A DNA stretch of 13,820 nucleotides from Bacteroides sp. CAG:1060 (GTDB lineage Bacteria; Bacteroidota; Bacteroidia; Bacteroidales; UBA932). Under the pieces are notes generated by a model. It saw only the letters and a program-made list of their open reading frames with translations. It was not told the origin of the DNA and searched no databases. A program made the position numbers and the translations under genes. Shown one piece after another: positions 1 through 7,466 of this stretch (positions within the stretch are counted from its first letter, which is position 1; each line of letters opens with the position of its first letter). Location: assembly GCA_000432655.1 (NCBI GenBank), contig HF986327.1, forward strand, positions 13,875 to 27,694, given 5' to 3'.

Positions 1-1316
1 TGGAAAGTGCTGCACACTTTCCGCCCGTCCTCGCTCGCTGCGCTTATCTCCAGCACATAGTGTCCGCTTATTTTCAAGTTTACGCCCACCCGGAGTTCCC
101 GGCGCGGAGTCTGGTTCTCGATGGATTTCTCGAATTCTGCGCTTATGTTGCGGTAAAGGACGGTGCCTCGTCTGAGTCCGTCAGAGCTTTTGGCCCAAAT
201 GTGACACCCGTCGCATTTGTCCCCGCGAAATCCCGTGATTTTCCCGCTCTTGCCCACAAAGGCAAAGCCGTCTCCATTCGCAAGGGAAGTATCCTTCTTT
301 TTGAAACTGATGCGTATATCGGACATCCCTTGTCCGCAGCTGCGCACATCGATGACCGTGCCTATCTCTTCTCCCATGGACTTAGGGGCGTTCATGGAAG
401 ACCATTGCCCGCGTTTCCCGTCCAGGAACAGCTCAGTGTATCCGCGATTGAAAGTCTTCTCAAGGCTTGGCGTGAATCCGCCGCGAACGGTCCCGAAAGA
501 TGCCCTTCGGTAAGTGTCCGGATGTTTTGCGACAATTTCGTCAAGTGCCATGGAATAGGCTCGCACGACATTCTTTACATAGGACGCATTTTTCAGGCGT
601 CCTTCTATCTTGAAGGAGATGACTCCGGCCTCGGCGAGTTCTTCAAGCCTTGGAAGCAGGTTGTAGTCCTTTAATGACAGCAGGGCCTTGTCTCGCACAA
701 GGACATTGCCTGAGGCGTCTTCCAGGTCATACAGAGAGCGGCAGGCCTGGATGCACTCGCCCCTGTCGGCGCTTCGGCCATTGAGATACTCGGACAGGCG
801 GCATTCTCCGCTGTAGCATACGCAGAGGGCTCCGTGTACGAAGAACTCCACCTCGCAGTTTACGCCATTGCAGATTTTGCGGACCGTATCCAGAGAGAGT
901 TCCCTTTCGAGCACAATCCTGGCACTTCCGAGCGCCTCGAAATGTTTGGCGCGGTCAATGTCCCGGATTGCGCACTGTGTTGAGGCGTGAAGGGGAACCG
1001 TGATGTCTTTCATCTCGAAGATTCTCTCGTCTCTTACGATGAACGCATCCGCTCCGGCATCTTGAGCCTTAAGCATTTGGGAGTGAAGTTCTTCGAGCTC
1101 ATCTTCCCGAATGGCGATGTTGTATGTGACGAATACTCTTGCTCCGAAGCGATGGGCATAGCTGCACAGCGAAGCGATGTCCTCGAAGCTGTTGCCGGCA
1201 TCTTTTCTTGCACCGAAATCCGGGCCGGCAATATATACGGCATCGGCACCGCAGTCGATGGCCGCGATGCCGATTTCCAAATTTCTTGCTGGCGAGAGAA
1301 GCTCCAGACAGCGCAT
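1..1316 (-). CDS. U32 family protein (RlhA/PrtC-like), 3' end cut by window edge
   Basis: I translated this from the reverse strand; 438 codons are present and the C-terminus lies beyond base 1. The start is the ATG at 1316-1314, because the TAA of the upstream gene is in the same frame three codons earlier. The N-terminus (ELLSPARN, then GADAVYI near residue 25) is typical of U32 proteins. Residues 157-175 match the U32 signature E-x-F-x2-G-[SA]-[LIVM]-C-x4-G-x-C-x-[LIVM]-S exactly. C165, C172, C188 and C192 form the conserved cysteine set thought to hold an iron-sulfur cluster in this family. KIEGR is at 236-240. Residues from about 345 resemble the DUF3656/collagenase-like region of the long E. 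coli RlhA type. Characterised relatives hydroxylate 23S rRNA C2501 (RlhA) or tRNA U34 (TrhP), while PrtC was reported as a collagenase; RNA modification is the likelier role here. It is co-directional with the TPR gene, 6 bases away. Family assignment is firm; the substrate is inferred. Confidence 0.9.
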   Translation of the reverse strand, partial: MRCLELLSPARNLEIGIAAIDCGADAVYIAGPDFGARKDAGNSFEDIASLCSYAHRFGARVFVTYNIAIREDELEELHSQMLKAQDAGADAFIVRDERIFEMKDITVPLHASTQCAIRDIDRAKHFEALGSARIVLERELSLDTVRKICNGVNCEVEFFVHGALCVCYSGECRLSEYLNGRSADRGECIQACRSLYDLEDASGNVLVRDKALLSLKDYNLLPRLEELAEAGVISFKIEGRLKNASYVKNVVRAYSMALDEIVAKHPDTYRRASFGTVRGGFTPSLEKTFNRGYTELFLDGKRGQWSSMNAPKSMGEEIGTVIDVRSCGQGMSDIRISFKKKDTSLANGDGFAFVGKSGKITGFRGDKCDGCHIWAKSSDGLRRGTVLYRNISAEFEKSIENQTPRRELRVGVNLKISGHYVLEISAASEDGRKVCSTF

Positions 1317-1322
1317 GACAGA

Positions 1323-2258
1323 TTACTTCAATGCGTTGATGAGAGCCTTTGCCTTATCTCCGAGGGCTGGGTCATTCACTGCCTTCTGGAAGTACTCTAC
1401 GGCCTTGGCGTTATTCTTTGCCTTCTGGTAGAGAGCACCTACGGTGAATGCGATCTGAGTAGCATTCTTGGCGGTCGGTGCAAGTTCAAGATACTTCTCG
1501 AAGTACTTGATGGCATCATTGTCCTTATTCTGAATCTGTGAAGCCTGACCTGCAATCTGGAAAGCCAGAGAGTTCTTCTCGTCATATTCGGTCACCTTTA
1601 CAGCTGCATCCACGGCCTTGGCGTACTGCTTTGCCTTGAGATCGGCTGCTGCCTCTTTCAGGAACAGATTCGAGAGCTGCTTGTATGCCTGAGCCTGCTG
1701 GCCGTTCTCGGCTGCTGTCTGAAGAGCTGCTTTAGCCTCTTCAGTCTTGCCGGCTCCGGTGAGGGCAAGTCCGAGACGGAAAGCCGCCAGTCCGTTGGCA
1801 GGGTCTCCGGAAAGAACTTCCTTATATGCTTCTGCGGCCTCTGCATATTTCTTTGCATTGAGGAGCACGCTTGCGTTCTGCATGACAACCTTAGGCAAGA
1901 GATCCTTTGCTTCCGCAAGGATGTCAGCGTTTGAGAACTTTTCAGCTACTGATATGGTGGTCTTGATTCTGTCGATAGCCTCTGTGTACTTGGTATCGTT
2001 GACGAGACTCTTCGCGATGGAGAGGTTAAGCTCAGGGATAACGTTCTTGCAGTTCTCCGCAATCTCTGCGCCTTCTTCTCCGAGAGCGGCGGCGAGTTCG
2101 TAGGCCTGCTCAAAGGACTTCAGTGCTCCTTCCTTGTCTCCGGCAGCGATGGCTTCAGCTCCGGAATTATACATTTCTGTGATTTCTGTCAGGTCCTGTG
2201 CGCCTACATATCCAACAGCGAGAGCCAGGGCTGCTAATGTTGAAATGATTTTCTTCAT
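1323..2258 (-). CDS. secreted tetratricopeptide-repeat protein
   Basis: This 311-residue protein starts with a clear type I signal peptide: MKK, a hydrophobic stretch to about residue 18, and likely cleavage after GA at 19-20 before QDL. The mature protein is alanine- and lysine-rich and almost wholly helical. It carries TPR-like helix pairs near residues 29-57, 84-104, 128-150, 156-187, 205-222, 229-262 and 267-297, the clearest being those around KYAEAAEAYKEVL (137-149) and DAIKYFEKYLELAP (248-261). No catalytic domain is present. TPR proteins usually act as protein-binding scaffolds; export implies a periplasmic or outer-membrane-associated role. It is the first gene of a two-gene minus-strand unit with the U32 gene and has a good promoter box 51-58 bases upstream of its ATG. 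The partner is unknown, and I do not recognise a named orthologue. Confidence 0.88.
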   Translation of the reverse strand: MKKIISTLAALALAVGYVGAQDLTEITEMYNSGAEAIAAGDKEGALKSFEQAYELAAALGEEGAEIAENCKNVIPELNLSIAKSLVNDTKYTEAIDRIKTTISVAEKFSNADILAEAKDLLPKVVMQNASVLLNAKKYAEAAEAYKEVLSGDPANGLAAFRLGLALTGAGKTEEAKAALQTAAENGQQAQAYKQLSNLFLKEAAADLKAKQYAKAVDAAVKVTEYDEKNSLAFQIAGQASQIQNKDNDAIKYFEKYLELAPTAKNATQIAFTVGALYQKAKNNAKAVEYFQKAVNDPALGDKAKALINALK

Positions 2259-2308
2259 AATAATTGAACGTGTTTATTTATTGTTTTTTAATAACAAGTC
2301 ACGAAACG

Positions 2309-2316
2309 CAAATTTA
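2309..2316 (-). promoter_or_regulatory. -7 promoter box TAAATTTG for the TPR-U32 unit
   Basis: Read on the minus strand, bases 2316-2309 match the Bacteroidota sigma-factor -7 consensus TAnnTTTG at all six defined positions. Transcription would start near 2304, giving a leader of about 45 bases before the ATG at 2258. I see no convincing -33 TTTG about 20 bases upstream. The box faces away from a matching plus-strand box 12 bases off. Confidence 0.6.
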
Positions 2317-2328
2317 ATAAAAAATGTT

Positions 2329-2336
2329 TACATTTG
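2329..2336 (+). promoter_or_regulatory. -7 promoter box TACATTTG for the M16-DUF3109 unit
   Basis: Bases 2329-2336 match TAnnTTTG at all six defined positions. Transcription would begin near 2341, so the in-frame ATG at 2324 lies upstream of the predicted transcript start and cannot be used. This favours the ATG at 2357, which also puts a signal peptide at the N-terminus. No clear -33 element is visible. Confidence 0.6.
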
Positions 2337-2356
2337 TATTTAGTGATGTAGTGTTT

Positions 2357-4939
2357 ATGCAAAAGTTATCGAACCATATATTGTGCTGCTTCTTTATGCT
2401 TCTCCCGATAATGATGCATTCTCAGGTGCTTTCGTCTCTCGGAGTGGCAAAAGAAATCACAAAAGGGACTCTTCCCAACGGGGTAGAGTACTACCTTGTG
2501 CAGAATACTTCGGACAAAGGATTTGCCGATTATGCACTTGTGCGCACCGCGTCTTTGAGCATTGAAGATGAGCGGAAGTCGTTGTGTGGTCTGCCTCATT
2601 TCACGGATCGTAAGCCGTGGCAGTTTTTCTCGGAACATGGAGTCGGGTATTCTTCTTATGGCTATTACACTGAAGAGGGGCCTGCCGGAGTATTCCGGTT
2701 CAGCAATGTGCCCGTGTACAATCAGAGCGTAGCTGATTCCACCCTGCTGATGCTCGTCGATATGACTGCGCTTTCCCGAAGTCCGCAGGCCGTTGTCGTG
2801 AGTGGAGATATCAATCCATCCAAGCTCAAAGAGCGGTTGAATCTGCTGTCCATGACAGTCCCTCAACTTGACTGCCCTTCCGGTGAGAGTTCTTATAAGT
2901 GGGTGCTGAAAGACAGCAAGCGCAGCATATTGATTAACAACCCTTCGTCTGATGTGGCGGCGATAAGCGCCATTATAAGCAGTGCCAGGACAAGCCGGGA
3001 ACTGATGGATTCGCCTCAGCCGATTGTCACAAGCATGTATGCGGAGCTGGTAGGAAAAGTGATTTCGGACCGTGTCCGCAGAGACTTCCGCAGCAGAGGC
3101 ATTCCTTTGGCCGATGTTGAGTTTAGTTATGCTGGCAGCGACGCCGGACCTTCAGATGAAAGGTACGGATTCACGTTGTACACATCAGCGAAGTGTGCCA
3201 ATGTGGCCACGGACTGTTTTGCCAGAATTCTATCCGATCTTGACCGTAACGGAGCCCTTATGGATGAGTTTGTAGATGCGAAGGCTCAACTTTCAGGAGA
3301 CGTGAGGAGCGGAAGGCTGGCCGGCAAACTTGACAATGCCGCCTATGTGGACAAGTGTGTGTCAGCGTTTCTCTATGGTTCCAACCTCGCTTCGAATGAA
3401 GTGATTGCCGGCTTGATGACAGCAAAGAATATCGCGCCGGAAAAAGAGCTCCCGCTTTTCAATTCTTTCATATCCGCGCTTCTTGACGGGGAGAAAAACC
3501 TTACTCTCCGGTTCAATGTCCCTGATTGCGGTCTTGACGCGGAGAGTCTCGGGACCACATTCTCTGAGGCGTGGAAAGAGGGTAGCGACCGGGACTACAG
3601 CTATAAGAAGACATTCAGCGACACTCTCAGCCTGTATGCTCCCAAGAGTAAGGTAAAACTGCGCTCGGAGATAAAGGAGCCGATATCGGGTGGAAGCCTT
3701 TGGACTTTCTCAAATGGCATTCGGGTGCTCTACAAAAAGACTGCGGCCCGTGGAGAGTTTCACTATTCGTTGATGCTTCGGGGCGGGGTGGCTTCTGTGC
3801 CGGACATTCATAACGGAGAAAGTGCTTTTGTAGGAGATATGCTTTCTTTGGACAGTATTGCCGGCCTGAATCCGTATGATTTCAAGGCAATGCTCTCTTC
3901 CAACGGCATTACTATGAAAGGCAGTGCGGGGATTTCGGATATGCGTATCAGCGGAATAGCGCCCAAGTCCAAACTTCGTCTGCTGCTGAGATGCCTTCTG
4001 TCCGTATCGGAAAGCCGGGTTCCGGACAGGGATGCTTTCAATTATTACAAGCAGTGCGAGGCGTTGCGCATAGATATGGAATCGCTCTCGGCCCGAGATG
4101 TCAACTCGTTGATGGACAGCATCATGAGGCCGGAGTATTTCTTTACGGAAAGAAAATATATTGAGCGCCTTGAGGATGATCTTCCGGAAAGATGCGAACA
4201 ATATTTCGATGCCCAGTTCGCAAAGGTCAATGATGGATTGCTTGTGCTTATGGGAGATCTTGATGAGGAGCATCTGAAGAAGGAATTGTGTCGGGCGCTT
4301 GGCAGTTTTCATGTGATGAAAAGATTTGCCCAAAGACCGGACGTGAACAGCCGTCTGGCGTCCGGCGCGGTGTCATATACGGTTGAGTCGGGACCGGGAT
4401 TGGTTGGTGGCAGCGAGATAGGTGTCAATGTGGCCATGGCGGCTCCGGTGCCATACAATATGGAAAATCAGGTGGCTTTCAGAATCGCAACCTCATGTAT
4501 ACGCAAGGAACTCGTCAAGGCGCTTTCCGACAAAGGGGCGTTTTTTGAACTGACGGAAAAGCTGGAAGTTTTCCCTGACGAGAGGATGTCGGTGTTTGTG
4601 AACTGTCATCCTTGTATCGAAAGCGGTCTTCCGGCAGACGTGAGCGCTGCAACACCGCTGGATATGCTTGGCGCGGTGCGAAAAGTTATGGGGGATATTG
4701 CCACGATGCCGTTATCCAAGGAAGATTTCAATGCTTTCAAGGAAGAGTTGCAGAATGATTTTCAAGAGAGTCTGCAGGACACGGAGCATGTGATAGACGC
4801 TGTCCTGATAAGATATGCTGAGGGGAAGGATTTTGTGACAGGTTTCAAAGAAGCTCTTAAGTCCGTTACTCCGGAGAAGGTCCGTTCGCTGCTGGGTACT
4901 CTTGCATCCGGAGCGTCTGTGGAATATATTATCATTTAA
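2357..4939 (+). CDS. secreted M16 (PqqL-like) protein, catalytic motif lost
   Basis: The protein has 860 residues from the ATG at 2357. I chose this start over 2324 because it gives a signal peptide (MQKLSNH, hydrophobic to about 20, cleavage near HS/Q at 22-23) and lies downstream of the promoter box. It has the two-half M16 architecture: LPNGVEYYL at 39-47 opens the first half, SNG at 452-454 the second, and GDI (150) and GDL (633) mark the strand that follows the catalytic region in each half. In active PqqL-type peptidases the first half carries HxxEH with two zinc histidines; here the aligned residues are HFTDR (81-85), so Glu becomes Asp and the second His becomes Arg. Only about 65 residues separate this from GDI, roughly 80 fewer than I expect in active relatives, so the segment with the third zinc ligand is missing. 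It is probably a non-catalytic periplasmic M16 homologue, perhaps a partner or binding protein. The DUF3109 gene starts one base after its stop. Confidence 0.8.
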   Translation: MQKLSNHILCCFFMLLPIMMHSQVLSSLGVAKEITKGTLPNGVEYYLVQNTSDKGFADYALVRTASLSIEDERKSLCGLPHFTDRKPWQFFSEHGVGYSSYGYYTEEGPAGVFRFSNVPVYNQSVADSTLLMLVDMTALSRSPQAVVVSGDINPSKLKERLNLLSMTVPQLDCPSGESSYKWVLKDSKRSILINNPSSDVAAISAIISSARTSRELMDSPQPIVTSMYAELVGKVISDRVRRDFRSRGIPLADVEFSYAGSDAGPSDERYGFTLYTSAKCANVATDCFARILSDLDRNGALMDEFVDAKAQLSGDVRSGRLAGKLDNAAYVDKCVSAFLYGSNLASNEVIAGLMTAKNIAPEKELPLFNSFISALLDGEKNLTLRFNVPDCGLDAESLGTTFSEAWKEGSDRDYSYKKTFSDTLSLYAPKSKVKLRSEIKEPISGGSLWTFSNGIRVLYKKTAARGEFHYSLMLRGGVASVPDIHNGESAFVGDMLSLDSIAGLNPYDFKAMLSSNGITMKGSAGISDMRISGIAPKSKLRLLLRCLLSVSESRVPDRDAFNYYKQCEALRIDMESLSARDVNSLMDSIMRPEYFFTERKYIERLEDDLPERCEQYFDAQFAKVNDGLLVLMGDLDEEHLKKELCRALGSFHVMKRFAQRPDVNSRLASGAVSYTVESGPGLVGGSEIGVNVAMAAPVPYNMENQVAFRIATSCIRKELVKALSDKGAFFELTEKLEVFPDERMSVFVNCHPCIESGLPADVSAATPLDMLGAVRKVMGDIATMPLSKEDFNAFKEELQNDFQESLQDTEHVIDAVLIRYAEGKDFVTGFKEALKSVTPEKVRSLLGTLASGASVEYIII

Positions 4940-4940
4940 A

Positions 4941-5525
4941 ATGGGAAAGTTCGGTACGATTGTCCAGATAGGGGATATTCTTGTGTCAGAAGAAGTGATT
5001 ACGGAGTATTTCGCGTGTGATTATGAGGTTTGTCGCGGGGCCTGCTGTATAATAGGCGACAGTGGCGCTCCAATGGAAGAAAGCGAACCGGAGAGTATTG
5101 AGCGGGATTATCCTCATTTCAGTCATCTTATGCGCGCCCAGGGGCGGGATGCGGTGGATAAGAAAGGGTTCTTCGAGATAGACCGGGATGGAGATATCGT
5201 AACGCCGTTGGTAGAGGGGTCCTGCGAATGTGCATACTGTCATTTTCTTGAGAACGGTGCTTGTCTTTGCGCAATAGAAAAATGCGGATTCAAAAAGCCG
5301 GTATCCTGTTCGCTGTATCCTATACGCGTGACCCGACTTACAGGAGGAGGACTTGCCTTGAATCTTCACCGGTGGGAAATCTGCAAGGATGCATTCCGCA
5401 AGGGACGCCGCGAGGGCATAAGGGTTTATCAATTCCTCCGCAGACCGCTTACGGACGCTTACGGTGAAGACTTTTATGAAGCTCTGGATGCCGCAGCCGG
5501 GCATATCCTTTCATCGCACAAGTGA
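4941..5525 (+). CDS. DUF3109 family cysteine-rich protein
   Basis: This is a 194-residue cytoplasmic protein with no signal peptide. The ATG at 4941 follows the M16 stop by one base and places VQIGDILVS at residues 8-16, the usual N-terminus of DUF3109 proteins; the longer frame would need a TTG inside the previous gene. It has twelve cysteines: C26, C31, C35 and C36 (CDxxxCxxxCC), C95, C97 and C100 (CxCxxC), C108, C110, C115, C123 and C148. The pattern recalls the YkgJ-type CxxxCxxCC family thought to bind zinc or an iron-sulfur cluster. The function of DUF3109 is unknown to me; metal binding is inferred from the cysteines. The spacing implies co-transcription and probably translational coupling with the M16 gene. 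The last 15 bases overlap the 3' end of prmC on the other strand. Confidence 0.85.
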   Translation: MGKFGTIVQIGDILVSEEVITEYFACDYEVCRGACCIIGDSGAPMEESEPESIERDYPHFSHLMRAQGRDAVDKKGFFEIDRDGDIVTPLVEGSCECAYCHFLENGACLCAIEKCGFKKPVSCSLYPIRVTRLTGGGLALNLHRWEICKDAFRKGRREGIRVYQFLRRPLTDAYGEDFYEALDAAAGHILSSHK

Positions 5526-6437
5526 TACGAACCGGTCTTTTCCGAAATCATCTTTCAGGACGGATATCTCTCTGAACCCATAACATAGCATGAGTTCAGC
5601 CGTTTGTGCTCCCAGAGACTCGTTTATCTCGAATATGGCGCAGCCTCCCTGTGAAAGCAGAGCTTTGGCCCACCGTGCGCAGGCTCTGTAGAAAACAAGG
5701 GGGTCATCGTCCGGCACGAACAGGGCAAGAGACGGTTCGTAGTTCAGAACATTTGGTCTCATTGACAGTTTTTCCCTCTCCATTATGTATGGTGGGTTTG
5801 AAAGAATCATATCAAATGGCGCCTCTTTTGCGATGCTTTCAGGGATTACCGGACAGTCATCGGCATCGGTTTTCAGAACATCAGCTTTAAAGAATTCGGG
5901 AGCTTCTCTAAAGGAGGAAGGAAAGATGGTTGAGGAGAATTGCCCGCGGGCGGTTTCAAGCGCCATATCCGATATATCCACCCCGAAAACCTCTGCTCCC
6001 TTCATGTTGAGGGCGACCGACCACGCTATGCATCCGGAGCCTGTACACATGTCCAGAACTTTTGTTTTAGCGGAGCCTTGGCACCGGTTCTCTGCACAGG
6101 ATTGTGATTTCAGTTTCTGAAGGGCAATGGATACAAGCTGCTCCGTTTCCGGCCTTGGAATAAGCACTTCCGGATTCACATTGAACCTGTGTCCGTAAAA
6201 ATCACAGTATCCGAGAACATATTGTATCGGTTCTGCTGCGCACAGTCTTGAAATGTCTTCTTCCAGGACTTTGAGATCGGTGGCAGGTATTCTGTAGGCC
6301 GGTTCTACTATGTGTGTGTAACTCTTGACGCCGAGTCTTTCCTCACACAACATAACGACAATACCCTTCGCTTCCTGTGAAGGGTATTGTCGCTGCAGTT
6401 TCTCTATGGAGATGCTGATGAAGTCTTTAAGCAGCAT
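5511..6437 (-). CDS. prmC: peptide chain release factor N5-glutamine methyltransferase
   Basis: PrmC (HemK) uses S-adenosylmethionine to methylate the glutamine of the GGQ motif in release factors 1 and 2, which speeds translation termination. The protein is 308 residues, slightly longer than the usual 275-290 because of a small insert at about 111-126. Visible landmarks are the helical N-terminal domain with YPSQEA (18-23), EPIQYVLG (69-76), IPRPETE (93-99), the SAM-binding DMCTGSGCIA (129-138), the acidic VDIS (153-156), and the catalytic NPPY at 214-217. It is the last gene of the PBP-ddl-prmC unit: its ATG lies inside the end of ddl, with an 11-base overlap that suggests translational coupling. 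A perfect 14-base-pair inverted repeat covers codons 16-28. Its stop overlaps the DUF3109 gene by 15 bases. Confidence 0.95.
   Translation of the reverse strand: MLLKDFISISIEKLQRQYPSQEAKGIVVMLCEERLGVKSYTHIVEPAYRIPATDLKVLEEDISRLCAAEPIQYVLGYCDFYGHRFNVNPEVLIPRPETEQLVSIALQKLKSQSCAENRCQGSAKTKVLDMCTGSGCIAWSVALNMKGAEVFGVDISDMALETARGQFSSTIFPSSFREAPEFFKADVLKTDADDCPVIPESIAKEAPFDMILSNPPYIMEREKLSMRPNVLNYEPSLALFVPDDDPLVFYRACARWAKALLSQGGCAIFEINESLGAQTAELMLCYGFREISVLKDDFGKDRFVSLVR
6356..6392. repeat. perfect 14-bp inverted repeat (hairpin) within prmC
   Basis: CGACAATACCCTTC at 6356-6369 is exactly complementary to GAAGGGTATTGTCG at 6379-6392, with a 9-base loop. In the prmC message it would fold 46-82 bases after the A of the start codon, covering codons 16-28. 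The loop on the message strand reads ACAGGAAGC. After the stem the message continues UUAUGUUGUG, only partly U-rich, so it would be a weak terminator at best. Confidence 0.8.
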
Positions 6438-7458
6438 CCGGTTGGGAACTTTCGATAATGGTGCTAAAGAACTCCGTGATGTCGATACCGGCAGTGCGCA
6501 CCATCTTTGGTACGAGGGATGCGCTTGTCATTCCCGGGATAGTGTTGATTTCCAGGAAGTAAAGTCCGTCTTCCGCCAAGATGTAGTCCATTCGTACCAA
6601 ACCTTTGCATCCGAGCAGAGAGTATATTGCGCAGGTGGTGTCCTGTACGAGTTTTTTCTGCTGCTCCGATACCCCGGCAGGGCATATTTCGTTGCTATGT
6701 CCGTTGTATTTGGCGTCGTAGTCGAAGTAGTCGTTGTCTGTAACTATTTCTATTAGCGGCAGAGTTTTCACCTCCTTGCCGTCGAAGTATGCCGCACATG
6801 TGATCTCGCGTCCGCACAGGCCCTGTTCTACCAGTACGGTCGGGCTATCCGAGAATGCATACTGCACGGCGGATGCCAATTCTTCGGCTCTGGTCACCCG
6901 TGTTACGCCGAAGCTTGATCCTCCCTTGGTGGGCTTTACGAACACAGGGAATTTCAGGCTGCTCTCCACTTTGTCACAGAAAGATTTGAGGTCGAGTCCC
7001 TGACGGATGTAGCAGTCAGGTGCCAATTTGACAAGTCCGCTGTCCTTGATGCTTGATTTGCAGGAATATTTGTCGAAGGCGATTGCGCTTACGAATGAGT
7101 CGCAGGTATTGAACGGGACATTCATGATTTCCAGATATCCTTGAAGTTGTCCGGTCTCTCCAGGTGCGCCATGCTGCACGATATATGCATAGTCGAACTT
7201 GACCTTTTCGCCAAGGACGTTCACCGAAAAATCATTCTTGTCCACAGATGGTCTGGCTCCATCCGGGAAGGTGATTCTCATGGAGTTCTTTTTCTTGCAT
7301 GCGACAAGAGACCACTTTCCGAAGCGGGCGTAAATCTCATAGATGTCATATTCGTTGCCGTCGATTCTCGATGCTACGAATTCTCCGCTTCTGCAAGACA
7401 CTTCGCTTTCAGAAGTGTCGCTGCCATAGATGACAGCAATCGTGCTATACTTGGCCAT
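6427..7458 (-). CDS. ddl: D-alanine--D-alanine ligase
   Basis: Ddl joins two D-alanines using ATP in the cytoplasm, supplying the dipeptide end of the peptidoglycan stem. The protein is 343 residues, normal for the family, with an ATP-grasp fold. Visible motifs: VIYGS (9-13), the N-terminal glutamate region SESEVS (16-21), HGAPGETGQLQG (96-107), ATP-binding FVKPTKGGSSFGV (173-185), YFDYDAKYNG (244-253), and the magnesium and phosphate segment FLEINTIPGMTS (301-312). The tyrosine of DAKY (Y251) corresponds to the residue that marks D-Ala-D-Ala ligases; D-Ala-D-Lac ligases have Phe there. I therefore expect ordinary, vancomycin-sensitive precursors. It sits 8 bases after the PBP gene and overlaps the prmC start by 11 bases. 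Confidence 0.96.
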   Translation of the reverse strand: MAKYSTIAVIYGSDTSESEVSCRSGEFVASRIDGNEYDIYEIYARFGKWSLVACKKKNSMRITFPDGARPSVDKNDFSVNVLGEKVKFDYAYIVQHGAPGETGQLQGYLEIMNVPFNTCDSFVSAIAFDKYSCKSSIKDSGLVKLAPDCYIRQGLDLKSFCDKVESSLKFPVFVKPTKGGSSFGVTRVTRAEELASAVQYAFSDSPTVLVEQGLCGREITCAAYFDGKEVKTLPLIEIVTDNDYFDYDAKYNGHSNEICPAGVSEQQKKLVQDTTCAIYSLLGCKGLVRMDYILAEDGLYFLEINTIPGMTSASLVPKMVRTAGIDITEFFSTIIESSQPDAA

Positions 7459-7466
7459 ATGATTTA

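Noticed and set aside
2..22. 8-base inverted repeat with 5-base loop at the left edge
   Set aside because: It is inside the U32 coding region, and repeats this short are expected several times by chance in a window of this size.
60..674. 204-codon open frame on the plus strand
   Set aside because: It is the shadow of the minus-strand U32 gene, whose translation matches a known family along its whole length; the plus-strand product resembles nothing I know.
2281..2297. TTGTT/AACAA hairpin in the leader of the TPR gene
   Set aside because: The stem has only five base pairs, all but one A-T, in AT-rich sequence; too weak to call a terminator or riboswitch.
2324..2356. 11-codon upstream extension of the M16 gene from the ATG at 2324
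   Set aside because: It would include the -7 promoter box at 2329-2336 and hide the signal peptide that starts at the ATG at 2357.
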